DNA from: Pseudoxanthomonas mexicana
Lineage (GTDB): Bacteria > Pseudomonadota > Gammaproteobacteria > Xanthomonadales > Xanthomonadaceae
DNA: 64,000 bases
Direction of reading: 5' to 3'
Assembly (NCBI RefSeq): GCF_010093385.1
Contig: NZ_PDWV01000003.1
Span: forward strand, 1-64,000
Shown: one piece after another, positions 18,377 to 28,948 of the stretch
How the letters are laid out: every line of letters starts with the position of its first letter
How positions within the stretch are numbered: position 1 is the stretch's first letter
Position numbers and translations under genes: made by a program
The notes under the pieces: generated by a model
The model's input: the letters and a program-made list of their open reading frames with translations, nothing else
Databases searched by the model: none
What the model was told of the DNA's origin: nothing

Positions 18377-18859
18377 TCAGGTCATGGCCGCGCGCTGGGT
18401 CAATTCCAGGCGACGGGCGTAGGTTCGGCGCAACTGGTCCAGCAGGAAGTGCGCATTGGGCTCGGTGGCGATGGCGCGGCGGATCTGCGCGGCGCTTTCG
18501 TCCAGCGTATGCAGGGCCGGCGCGATCTCCGGCGGCGCGGCCACCTGGCGGTCGAGCTGCGCCAGCGCGCCGGCGTAGTCACGCGTCAGCGCGGCGGCTT
18601 CGCGCTGGATCAGCGGATCGCCGGTCGGCGCCTGTTGCAACTGCCAGGTGACGGTGACGGCCAGCAGTACCGAAGCGGCCAGCGCGAATGGCGTCCAGGG
18701 CCGGCGCGGGCGCATGGGCGCCTGATGCCGGGGCGATGTCGCCAGCCGCGCGGCGATGCCGGGCCACAGGTCGCGCGTCGGCGGCATGTCCTGGCGCAGC
18801 GCGCGCAGCGGCCAGCGCAGGGCCTCGTCGGGCGGGGAAATGGGATCGTGGGAGGTCAT
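18377..18859 (-). CDS. Single-pass membrane protein, probable anti-sigma factor
   Basis: 160 residues: a cytosolic N-terminus of about 60 residues, one membrane helix (about 58-78, PFALAASVLLAVTVTWQL) and a helical periplasmic C-terminus. Its ATG overlaps the sigma factor's TGA (ATGA), the usual layout of an ECF sigma factor and its membrane anti-sigma partner. No zinc-binding HxxxCxxC motif is visible, so the assignment rests on topology and position. Confidence 0.7.
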   Translation of the reverse strand: MTSHDPISPPDEALRWPLRALRQDMPPTRDLWPGIAARLATSPRHQAPMRPRRPWTPFALAASVLLAVTVTWQLQQAPTGDPLIQREAAALTRDYAGALAQLDRQVAAPPEIAPALHTLDESAAQIRRAIATEPNAHFLLDQLRRTYARRLELTQRAAMT

Positions 18860-19449
18860 GCATGTACTCCTAGACGCTCGCGCAGCAGGTGCCGCGCGCG
18901 GTGCAACTGGGCTTTCGAACTGCCTACCGCCATGCCCAGCTCGGCGGCGATCTCTTCGTGCTTCCAGCCCTCGACGTCGTACAGCACCAGCACGGCCCGG
19001 GCGCGCGGCGGCAGGGTGGCGACCGCCCGCTCCAGGTCCATCGACAGGGCGGTGCTGTGCCCCGCGCTGTCGGCCAGGCCCAGCCCTTCGATGGCATCCT
19101 CGTCTTCGTCGAAGCGGGGGCCGTTGCGTCGGCTGCGCAGCTCCATCAGCGCGGTGTTCACCGCCAGCCGGTGCAGCCAGGTGCCGAAGGCGCTCTCGAA
19201 CCGGAAGGCCGGCAGCGCCTGCCAGGCCCGCACGAACGCTTCCTGGGTGAGGTCTTCGGCACGCACTCCATGGAAGCCCACCAGGCGCTGGATGACGCCA
19301 TGCACGCGGCCGGCGTGGCGACGGTAGAGCGCCTCGAAGGCCTGCATGTCGCCGCCGGCGGCGGATCGCGCCAACGCGCTGTCCACGGCGGCGGCCGCAT
19401 CCGGGGAGGTGCTGTCGGCGATCGGTTCCATAACGGTGGCATTCAGCAT
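18856..19449 (-). CDS. ECF-type RNA polymerase sigma factor
   Basis: About 197 residues from the ATG at 19449; ATG 19431 is also possible, and a longer frame exists but adds an implausible Cys/Arg-rich lead. Region 2 is seen in ALYRRHAGRVHGVIQRLVG and AEDLTQEAFVRAWQALPAF, and region 4 in LPPRARAVLVLYDVEGWKHE followed by EIAAELGMAVGSSKAQLHRA. It directs RNA polymerase to a regulon not shown here, most likely including its own operon with the membrane protein and DUF4097 protein downstream. Confidence 0.92.
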   Translation of the reverse strand: MLNATVMEPIADSTSPDAAAAVDSALARSAAGGDMQAFEALYRRHAGRVHGVIQRLVGFHGVRAEDLTQEAFVRAWQALPAFRFESAFGTWLHRLAVNTALMELRSRRNGPRFDEDEDAIEGLGLADSAGHSTALSMDLERAVATLPPRARAVLVLYDVEGWKHEEIAAELGMAVGSSKAQLHRARHLLRERLGVHA

Positions 19450-19506
19450 ACTGACTACGATGCTGCCGCGGGAGCAAAGGTTTAGACGTCCCTCCCCCAA
19501 AACGCA

Positions 19507-19530
19507 GAAAGCCGCCCGGGGGCGGCTTTC
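19507..19530 (-). terminator. Rho-independent terminator of sucCD
   Basis: Perfect 10-bp stem GAAAGCCGCC / GGCGGCTTTC about 25 bases past the sucD stop. Confidence 0.8.
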
Positions 19531-19553
19531 CACGCGGCCGGTGACGGCTGGCC

Positions 19554-20432
19554 TTACTTCTTCAAGCGCGCCGCAATCGCCGCACCCAGGTCACCCGGCG
19601 AACGCACCGTGGTGACGCCCGCGGCTTCCATCGCCGCGAACTTGCCTTCGGCCGTGCCCTTGCCGCCCGAGGCGATCGCACCGGCGTGGCCCATGCGCTT
19701 GCCGGCCGGAGCCGAGGCGCCGGCGATGAAGCCGACGACCGGCTTCTTGATGTACTGCTTGATGTACTCGGCGCCGGCTTCCTCGGCGTCGCCGCCGATC
19801 TCGCCGACCATGATGATGCCTTCGGTCTGCGGGTCTTCGTTGAACAGCTTCAGGCAGTCGACGAAGTTCAGGCCGTTGATCGGGTCGCCGCCGATGCCGA
19901 TGCAGGTCGACTGGCCCAGGCCCACTTCGGTGGTCTGCTTGACCGCTTCATAGGTCAGGGTGCCGGAGCGCGACACGATGCCGATCTTGCCCGGCATGTG
20001 GATGTGGCCCGGCATGATGCCGATCTTGCACTCGCCCGGGGTGATCACGCCGGGGCAGTTCGGCCCGACCAGCACGGTGTCCGGATGGGTGCGGGTCAGC
20101 ACGTTCTTGACGCGCAGCATGTCCAGCACCGGGATGCCCTCGGTGATGCAGACGATGACCTTGATGCCGGCCGCGGCCGCTTCGAGGATGGCATCGGCCG
20201 CGAACGGCGGCGGCACGTAGATGACGGACGCATCGGCGCCGGTGCTCTTGACCGCATCGGCGACGGTGTCGAACACCGGCAGGTCGATGTGGGTCGTGCC
20301 ACCCTTGCCCGGGGGCACGCCGCCGACCACCTGGGGGCCGTACTCGATCATCTGGGTGGCATGGAAGGTGCCCTGCTGGCCGGTGAAGCCCTGCACGATC
20401 ACCTTCGTGTTCTTGTTGATCAGAACGCTCAT
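19554..20432 (-). CDS. sucD: Succinate-CoA ligase, ADP-forming, alpha subunit
   Basis: 292-residue TCA-cycle enzyme subunit that binds CoA and carries the phospho-histidine intermediate, here in KRMGHAGAI. The CoA-binding N-terminal domain ([19 protein letters not shown]) and the [10 protein letters not shown] segment are intact. It lies 96 bases downstream of sucC; a 22-base inverted repeat occupies that gap. Length is the usual 290 or so. Confidence 0.98.
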   Translation of the reverse strand: MSVLINKNTKVIVQGFTGQQGTFHATQMIEYGPQVVGGVPPGKGGTTHIDLPVFDTVADAVKSTGADASVIYVPPPFAADAILEAAAAGIKVIVCITEGIPVLDMLRVKNVLTRTHPDTVLVGPNCPGVITPGECKIGIMPGHIHMPGKIGIVSRSGTLTYEAVKQTTEVGLGQSTCIGIGGDPINGLNFVDCLKLFNEDPQTEGIIMVGEIGGDAEEAGAEYIKQYIKKPVVGFIAGASAPAGKRMGHAGAIASGGKGTAEGKFAAMEAAGVTTVRSPGDLGAAIAARLKK

Positions 20433-20447
20433 GGAATCTGTCTTCCT

Positions 20448-20515
20448 GTAGGGCGGGCCCTGGCCCGCCGTCTTGATGTCTGGATCGGTCGATGGCGGGC
20501 CGGGGCCCGCCCTAC
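20448..20515. repeat. GTAG-headed inverted repeat between sucC and sucD
   Basis: Two 22-base arms (20448-20469 and 20494-20515) are reverse complements except at one base, and each arm is itself palindromic around CCTGG/CCGGG. Both ends carry GTAG/CTAC. This is a REP-type dimer of a different family from those at 23.5 and 36 kb. Confidence 0.85.
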
Positions 20516-20528
20516 GACACGCGTGGGA

Positions 20529-21698
<1,170 letters not shown>

Positions 21699-21898
21699 GC
21701 GTCACCGTGGGTAGGGAACAGAAGACACCGCCCGGACCGGGGCCACGGAGGCGGCGGCTGGGCGAGCCCCCTATTGTCGCCGACCCGGCCGGGGGGCGCA
21801 AAACCCGGGGCCTAAGTCTTTGGTGTAAAAGGCCTGGCTGGCCCGGACAGAGTGTGACATGCCTATACTGTCGGCCTCGCTTACGGGGAAATAAGCGT

Positions 21899-23518
21899 TT
21901 GCGTCAGGCCCAGTCGCTCCTGTCCCGCATCGAATCGGTGCCGCGCCGCGAACTGTATTTCTTCGCGCTGTACCGCCTGCTGGAAGCCGGCATCCTGGCG
22001 GCGCTGATGTTCAGCCCGCTGGGCGAGGTGCTGGGCCAGCCCCGGCACCCCGAGCTGGGTACGGCGGTCACCCTCGGCTACCTTAGCTTGGCCCTGGGGC
22101 TGTTCTTCCTCGGCCGCAGCGGGCGCTGGCTCACCTGGATCGTCTTCGCCAGCGTGTGCATCGACGTGGTCGCGGCCGCCCTCGCCACACACGCCGTGCC
22201 CGGTGCCACGGCCGGCATCGCGATGATGCTGCTGTTCAACGTCTCGGCTGCCGCACTGCTGCTGCCCTCCACACGGATGGCGCTCGCGGTGGCGCTGCTG
22301 GCCATCGTGGCGCTGTTCGGCGAGTACTTCTTCACCACCTTCCACGACCGGGCCAGCCGTTCGGTGGCCGAAGTCATCATGTTCGCGGTCAGCTACCTGG
22401 CACTGGCCTATCTGGCCCATCAGGCCGGCCTGAAGGCGCGGGCCAGCCAGGCGCTGGCGGACAAGCGCGGGGAGGAAGTCGCCAACCTGTTCGAGGTCAA
22501 CGAACTGATCATCCGCCGCATGCGTACCGGCGTGCTGGTGGTGGATGCCGACAACCACATCAAGCTGGCCAACGAGGCCGCCAGCCTGCTGCTGGGCGAC
22601 GGCGCGGATGGCCAGGGCGCCGATGGCAAGGGCGCGTCGCTGCTGCATGCGGCGCCCGAACTGGCCCGCCGCCTGCAACGCTGGCGCAACGGCTGGCAGA
22701 CCGACGAGACCCCGCTGCAGCTGTCGCCCGAGCAGCCCGAAGTCCAGCCGCGCTTCGCCCGCCTGCTGGCCGACAGCGAGACCTCGCTGATCTTCCTGGA
22801 CGACGCTACCGTGGTGTCGCGGCGCGCGGAGTCGCTGACCCTGGCCGCCCTGGGCCGGTTTTCGGCCAGCCTGGCGCACGAGATCCGCAACCCGCTGGCG
22901 GCGATCAACTATGCCGTGCAGCTGCTGGAGGAATCCCAGCAGATCACCGATGGCGACCGCCGGCTGCTGCAGATCATCCACCAGCAGTGCCAGCGCACCA
23001 ACGGCATCGTCGAGAGCGTGCTGGGGCTGGCCCGGCGCGAACGCGCCACGCCCGAGCACGTGGACCTCAACACCTTCGCGCGCCGCTTCGTCGACGAATA
23101 CCAGCAGACGCTGTCCATCGAGACCGACACGCTGGAACCCATCATCGGCGCCAAACCGGTACCGGCCCTGGTGGATCCGCGACACCTGCAGCAGGTCGTG
23201 ACGGTGCTGGTGCAGAACGCGTTGAACTACGGCCGCCTGCCGGGCGAATCCGCGCGCATCCGCGTGCGCGTGTTCAATGCCGAGGGGCGACCCACCCTCG
23301 ACGTGATGGACCGGGGCCCCGGCATTCCCGAGGCGGTGGCCGCGCAGCTGTTCCGGCCGTTCTTCACCACCTCCGAACACGGCACCGGACTGGGCCTGTA
23401 CATCGCCCGCGAGCTGTGCCGCGCCAATCAGGCCACGCTGGAGTACGTGCCGGTCCCCGGCGGCGGCAGCTGCTTCCGTATCACCCTGCCCGGACCGAGC
23501 GCCCTGCTGCCGGCATAG
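21899..23518 (+). CDS. pilS: Type IV pilus sensor histidine kinase PilS
   Basis: 539 residues from a TTG start with GGGGA about ten bases before it. The frame runs further upstream, but that stretch is Arg/Pro/Gly-rich and unlike the family. Six membrane helices fill about residues 25-180 without a large periplasmic loop, as in PilS. A PAS-like region follows, then the H-box SASLAHEIRNPLAAI (phospho-His near 327), the N-box NALNYGR and the G-boxes DRGPGI and GTGLGLYIA. In Pseudomonas PilS senses membrane PilA and controls PilR; the pilR gene follows here after a REP element. Confidence 0.93.
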   Translation: MRQAQSLLSRIESVPRRELYFFALYRLLEAGILAALMFSPLGEVLGQPRHPELGTAVTLGYLSLALGLFFLGRSGRWLTWIVFASVCIDVVAAALATHAVPGATAGIAMMLLFNVSAAALLLPSTRMALAVALLAIVALFGEYFFTTFHDRASRSVAEVIMFAVSYLALAYLAHQAGLKARASQALADKRGEEVANLFEVNELIIRRMRTGVLVVDADNHIKLANEAASLLLGDGADGQGADGKGASLLHAAPELARRLQRWRNGWQTDETPLQLSPEQPEVQPRFARLLADSETSLIFLDDATVVSRRAESLTLAALGRFSASLAHEIRNPLAAINYAVQLLEESQQITDGDRRLLQIIHQQCQRTNGIVESVLGLARRERATPEHVDLNTFARRFVDEYQQTLSIETDTLEPIIGAKPVPALVDPRHLQQVVTVLVQNALNYGRLPGESARIRVRVFNAEGRPTLDVMDRGPGIPEAVAAQLFRPFFTTSEHGTGLGLYIARELCRANQATLEYVPVPGGGSCFRITLPGPSALLPA

Positions 23519-23525
23519 CCCCTTC

Positions 23526-23606
23526 TGTAGGAGCGGGCCATGCCCGCGATGCTTTCCCGGATGGCCCCAACAATCAAAAGCATCGCGGGCATGGCCCGCT
23601 CCTACA
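23526..23606. repeat. GTAG-type REP dimer between pilS and pilR
   Basis: Two inverted copies of TGTAGGAGCGGGCCATGCCC and its following GCGATGCTTT, about 30 bases each and perfectly complementary, with about 20 bases between. Both arms are of the same subtype, unlike those beside the transposase at 36 kb. Confidence 0.92.
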
Positions 23607-23705
23607 AGGGCACCTCTCGGGTCGCGGGCGTCCTGTCGGGGCCTCGCCTACCATGTTTCACATTCACTCGGTACACTGCCGGCACAGGGGCATGAGGGGG
23701 AATGC

Positions 23706-25106
<1,401 letters not shown>

Positions 25107-25220
25107 GCAAGGGCACGCCTGCCCGCGTCGAAGATCCGTCGCCGCTGGTTTTCAGCGGCCTTGAAGGAAACTTCTGAAAACCCTCCCCGCCCTCGCTCCG
25201 CGAAGCCAATTCGCCCTTCC

Positions 25221-25276
25221 GCGTCACAATGTGACGCTTGACGTCACATTGCCGTTTCCGCGTCAGCCCTTTGACG
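25221..25276. promoter_or_regulatory. Cluster of TGACG/CGTCA inverted repeats, candidate enhancer of pilA
   Basis: Three adjacent palindromes, GCGTCAC-AAT-GTGACGC (25221-25237), TGACGTCA (25239-25246) and CGTCA-N6-TGACG (25261-25276), lie 165-220 bases upstream of the pilA sigma-54 promoter. That distance suits an upstream activating site for PilR. Nothing else is visible in the 300 bases before the promoter. Confidence 0.5.
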
Positions 25277-25439
25277 GAACCGGCGGCTGCGGACGTGTTG
25301 CCGAATCTGTGATCGCGCCCCGGAATGGCCGCCTTTCCCGATACACAACGTCTTCGAATGATGCGATAGTCGCCCCCGACTTCGGCGTCTGGGTTCCATT
25401 CCGGGGAAGGTTTGGGGGAACCGTCGAGGGCACTGAAAG

Positions 25440-25456
25440 TTGGCACACATCCTGCT
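25440..25456 (+). promoter_or_regulatory. Sigma-54 promoter of pilA
   Basis: TTGGCACACATCCTGCT matches the -24/-12 consensus (TGGCACG-N4-TTGC) with GG and GC spaced correctly. Transcription should start near 25467, leaving a leader of about 100 bases before the pilA ATG. Confidence 0.85.
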
Positions 25457-25565
25457 CCACTACCTGGCCACGTGCAGCCGTCAACGCGGCGCCCACGGTC
25501 CACGCTAGGGACACGGGGCATGTGTGTCCCTACCATCCAAGCCACATCCTGAAAGGGGAATTGTT

Positions 25566-26000
25566 ATGAAGAAGAACATGCAGGGCTTCACCCTGATCGA
25601 ACTGATGATCGTCATCGCCATCCTGGGCATCCTGCTGGCCATCGCCATTCCGGCCTATCAGGATTACACCGTCCGCGCCAAGGTCTCGGAAGCCATGACC
25701 ATGGCCGCTCCGGCCAAGCTGGCCGTGGCTGAGACGGTCTCCTCCGTCGGCTCTCTCGCTGGCATCACCGCGACGAACACCGGTTATGCGTTCCCGGGTG
25801 CGACAAGCTATGTAAGCACCATCGCCATTACTCCGGGCACCGGCGCGATCACCGTGACCACTCAGAACACCGGCGCCACGGGCGGTAATGGCACGCTGAT
25901 CCTCACCCCGACTGCAACCGCGTCGAACCCCGGGCAGCTGACTTGGGCTTGCAACACCGGCACGATCGAAACGAAGTATCGTCCTTCGAAGTGCCGCTAA
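25566..26000 (+). CDS. pilA: Type IV major pilin PilA
   Basis: 144-residue prepilin. The class III leader MKKNMQG is cut by PilD before Phe8 ([20 protein letters not shown]), and Glu5 of the mature chain is present. The C-terminal half is Thr/Gly/Ala-rich and ends with a two-Cys D-region ([15 protein letters not shown]) that would form the usual disulfide loop. AAGGGG sets the start at 25566. Ser/Thr residues near the C-terminus are potential glycosylation sites, in keeping with sugar-handling genes next door. Transcription is expected from the sigma-54 promoter under PilR. Confidence 0.97.
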   Translation: MKKNMQGFTLIELMIVIAILGILLAIAIPAYQDYTVRAKVSEAMTMAAPAKLAVAETVSSVGSLAGITATNTGYAFPGATSYVSTIAITPGTGAITVTTQNTGATGGNGTLILTPTATASNPGQLTWACNTGTIETKYRPSKCR

Positions 26001-26014
26001 TCTCTAGTCTGATC

Positions 26015-26052
26015 ACAAAGAAGGCCTCGGCTAACCCCGAGGCCTTCTTTGT
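26015..26052 (+). terminator. Strong rho-independent terminator after pilA
   Basis: Perfect 16-bp stem ACAAAGAAGGCCTCGG / CCGAGGCCTTCTTTGT with a six-base loop. It separates pilA from the downstream membrane protein, whose likely start codon is only 14 bases further on. Confidence 0.93.
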
Positions 26053-26066
26053 TACGGGAACTCGCC

Positions 26067-28004
26067 TTGACCAGACCCAGCCTACTGCTACTGTTGATTG
26101 CTCTGACTACCGTTGGCGTCTACGCGCATGGCCTAAATGGGCCGCTTGTTTTTGACGATCATCAGAACCTCACCCCCTTGCAGGAGTGGCTAGCAGGCAA
26201 TATCAGCGCCTGGCGCGTGATTGTGGATAACGGGGCCGGCTTGCTCGGCCGCCAGGTATCGATGGCCAGCCTGGTACTTAACGTGCAATTGCTGGGGCCG
26301 GCAATCTGGGGCCTGAAGCTCGGCAATTTGTTCATTCACCTTATCAACGGGGTACTGGTCTACCTGCTTCTGACACGCATCGTGCGCGCGCAGGCCCCTG
26401 TCCAGGGCGCACAGGACGTCGTTCGTAGATGGATGCCGTGCGTCGTTGCGGGCATCTGGCTGCTCCACCCGCTCCAGGTGAGCACCACGCTCTATGTCAT
26501 CCAGCGCATGGCCATGCTGTCGGCACTGTTCACGCTGGCTACGCTCATCTTGTACGTCATGGCGCGCCAGAGCCTGCAGGCGCGGCGACGCGGGCGCGCC
26601 ATCGCCCTGCTCGGCGCCGCCGTAATCTGCACGCTGCTGGCATCCTTTTCCAAAGAGAACGGCGTACTGGCCCCTGCCTTGTGCGCGCTGATCGAATTCT
26701 GGGTCTTCGCGCCCGTTGCGGGCGCGTCGCGGCATCGACTGTCCCGGGCATTCATCTTCGCAGCACTGGTCGCACCCGCTGGACTTGCCTTGGCCCTCAC
26801 CCTGACGCAGTCGCCCCTCATCGTGGCCGAGTACGCCAACCGCCCCTTCACGCTGGCCGAGCGGCTGATGACGCAGGGGCGGGGGCTGTGGGATTACATC
26901 GGCGCCCTGCTGCTGCCGTACGGCCCCCGGCTGGGCCTGTACCACGACGATTACATCGTGTCCCGCGGATGGCTGTCTCCCGCGACCACGCTGCTGGCCT
27001 GGCTGGGCTGGTTGATCGCGCTGGCAGCCGCATGGCGGCTGCGACTACGCGCCCCCGGCGTCGGACTCGGCTTGGGCATCTATCTGCTGGCACAGGCGCT
27101 CGAATCGAGCGTATTCCCACTCCTGATGTACTTCGAACATCGCGCCTACCTGCCTTCCGTGGGCGCGCTGTGGGCCATCGCCAGTGTTGCCGTATTGGGA
27201 GCCCAGCAGGTCGCATCGCACATGCACCACCCACGCCGCTTGTTCACTGCGGCAATCGCTGCCTTGTTACTGGTACTCGCCGCGGCCACGTATGCCCGCG
27301 CGATGGTCTGGCAGTCCGAGCAGACGCTACTCGCACAAGGCCTGGAGCATCATCCCGGCTCGCGGTGGTTGCGCTCCGACGTGGCACAAGAACTCATGCG
27401 GCGGAACCCGCCCGACCTGGAAGGCGCCAGGGAGCAAATGAACGCCTTGGCCGTATCCCCGCAGGAAAGTACACGCAGGCTAGCCGGAGTCTGGCAATTG
27501 TTGATCGACTGCTCGGCGGGCAAACCGGCGCAGCCATCCAGCAAGTCGCTTGCCTTTGGTGGAACCGCATCGGAGATCGAAGCGGATCTCCTGCTGGCCA
27601 TGGAATCCCTGGTCAATGGGGTTTCCAGCACACCCTGCGCGGGCCTGTCACCCCTGGACATGGCCGACGCACTTCATCGCGTAACGTCCAGCAGCTCGGT
27701 GCCGGACACCCATTTCAACATTCGCCGCCTGCGGTTCAAGGAAGCGCAGCTTTACGCGGCAAGCGGTGAGGCCAGCAAGGCACTCGACGCTGCCCGGCTC
27801 GCATATACCGGCACGCGCGAGGACGCTCCGATTGGAGCGTTTCTTGCCCAGCTGGAGCTCAACGCCGGCAATGCCGATCGCGCCCGCGACATCGCCACTC
27901 GACTGGATCGTCAGATTCCAGCGGATGATCGAACCGGACGAGAGATCCTGCGCGGGCTGATGGATCAAGTGGACTCAAACGCACACCCGCAAGATCGACC
28001 CTAA
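26067..28004 (+). CDS. GT-C-like membrane protein, possible pilin glycosyl/oligosaccharyltransferase
   Basis: About 645 residues. The TTG at 26067 is preferred (GGGAA upstream); another TTG at 26049 lies inside the terminator stem. Ten or so membrane helices occupy residues 1-400, with the GT-C/DUF1736-type motifs GPLVFDDHQN in the first loop and HPLQVSTTLYVIQRMAMLSA, similar to TMTC-like enzymes using polyprenyl-linked sugars. The last 200 residues are soluble and TPR-like. Position directly after pilA recalls TfpB/TfpW-type pilin glycosylation genes in other bacteria. The exact reaction is inference; an uncharacterised TPR membrane protein is the alternative. Confidence 0.7.
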   Translation: MTRPSLLLLLIALTTVGVYAHGLNGPLVFDDHQNLTPLQEWLAGNISAWRVIVDNGAGLLGRQVSMASLVLNVQLLGPAIWGLKLGNLFIHLINGVLVYLLLTRIVRAQAPVQGAQDVVRRWMPCVVAGIWLLHPLQVSTTLYVIQRMAMLSALFTLATLILYVMARQSLQARRRGRAIALLGAAVICTLLASFSKENGVLAPALCALIEFWVFAPVAGASRHRLSRAFIFAALVAPAGLALALTLTQSPLIVAEYANRPFTLAERLMTQGRGLWDYIGALLLPYGPRLGLYHDDYIVSRGWLSPATTLLAWLGWLIALAAAWRLRLRAPGVGLGLGIYLLAQALESSVFPLLMYFEHRAYLPSVGALWAIASVAVLGAQQVASHMHHPRRLFTAAIAALLLVLAAATYARAMVWQSEQTLLAQGLEHHPGSRWLRSDVAQELMRRNPPDLEGAREQMNALAVSPQESTRRLAGVWQLLIDCSAGKPAQPSSKSLAFGGTASEIEADLLLAMESLVNGVSSTPCAGLSPLDMADALHRVTSSSSVPDTHFNIRRLRFKEAQLYAASGEASKALDAARLAYTGTREDAPIGAFLAQLELNAGNADRARDIATRLDRQIPADDRTGREILRGLMDQVDSNAHPQDRP

Positions 28005-28948
28005 CGCGTCAGCGCGCCCCTCAACCTGGCGGCATAAGCGACGACACCCGTCGCGCCATCAAACACCGTGAACACCAGCCTGAGTGCGGCAAGAAAAGCG
28101 ATCGCATCGGCGCCTTTAAACTGACCTCCGCACAACAGCAGGAATGTCGCCTCCCGCACCCCGATGCCGCCGGGAACCAGGATGGACAGGATACCCACCA
28201 CAATCGCGATGCCGTACACGGCCGCAATCGCGATGGAAGGCAGCCAAGGAAGCTGGAGACCCCAGTGCGCGAAAGCCGCAATAAATGCCAACTGAGCCAA
28301 TTGCATGACGACCGACAGCGCCCCTGCATGGAAGGCAGCGGATGGCGTAAGCACTGGCGCCTCGCGCAGGAGAGCCAATTTGGCAAGGAGTCGGGCATGT
28401 ATGGCGTTAGCCGTACCAATGAGGATGCGCCAGCCGAAGCCCGTCACGAACGGGATCACCGGGACGAATAGCATCGCCGTGGCATGCACCTCCACAGCAA
28501 CGTAAAGCACGGCGGCCAAAACGAAGAGCGTGACCACACCCAAGTACTGCTCAAACAGTCCTGCTACCAGCGCCTGCGCACCATGGGCCCGCAACGAAGC
28601 GTGCCGCGCCAAGAACCCCCAAACCCCGCCCGGCAGATACTTGCCAAGCAAGAGTAAGGCCAGATGCGAGGCTGCGTCCGCAAAACCAGGCCTGGGAATA
28701 CCATGTGCTTGCACGGCAGACCGCCAGACGGCGATCGAGGAATACCAGAAGCATCCGAGCAATACGAGCAAGACCAGCCAGAGCGCTTCCGGAATCCGAT
28801 GCAGTGCATCTGCGGAAGCCTGCCAATTCTCCGCGAGCACCCATATGCAACTAGCTAAACCAAGCCAGAATATGGCGGTCAGCGCGTAGCGCCACCACTT
28901 TCGCGGCGCTCGATTTCTTGAATCCGCGCCTTGCGGATCACGCTTCAT
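28001..28948 (-). CDS. Flippase-like / lysylphosphatidylglycerol synthase TM-domain protein
   Basis: 315-residue polytopic protein with eight or so membrane helices and the family motifs GKYLPGGVWGFLARH near 105 and ILVPGGIGVREATFLLL near 260. Members (YbhN, AglD-like, LPG_synthase_TM) are linked to export or flipping of lipid-linked products; activity is unproven for most. It overlaps the convergent GT-C gene by four bases and follows the epimerase gene by a four-base overlap, so it belongs to a three-gene minus-strand operon. Confidence 0.85.
   Translation of the reverse strand: MKRDPQGADSRNRAPRKWWRYALTAIFWLGLASCIWVLAENWQASADALHRIPEALWLVLLVLLGCFWYSSIAVWRSAVQAHGIPRPGFADAASHLALLLLGKYLPGGVWGFLARHASLRAHGAQALVAGLFEQYLGVVTLFVLAAVLYVAVEVHATAMLFVPVIPFVTGFGWRILIGTANAIHARLLAKLALLREAPVLTPSAAFHAGALSVVMQLAQLAFIAAFAHWGLQLPWLPSIAIAAVYGIAIVVGILSILVPGGIGVREATFLLLCGGQFKGADAIAFLAALRLVFTVFDGATGVVAYAARLRGALTR

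Noticed and set aside
21844-21870. Sigma-54 promoter upstream of pilS
   Set aside because: A TGGCCCG is present but no GC at the -12 position follows at the right spacing.
21707-21898. N-terminal extension of pilS
   Set aside because: The added 64 residues are Arg/Pro/Gly-rich, unlike PilS, and cover the sucC-pilS promoter region.
25221-25251. A CRP/Clp-type site (TGTGA-N6-TCACA) before pilA
   Set aside because: TGTGA and TCACA are present but spaced by nine bases, so the consensus is not met; the repeats fit TGACG palindromes better.
26049-26066. TTG at 26049 as start of the GT-C-like gene
   Set aside because: It lies in the terminator stem and lacks a ribosome binding site; TTG 26067 has GGGAA upstream and begins the membrane segment.
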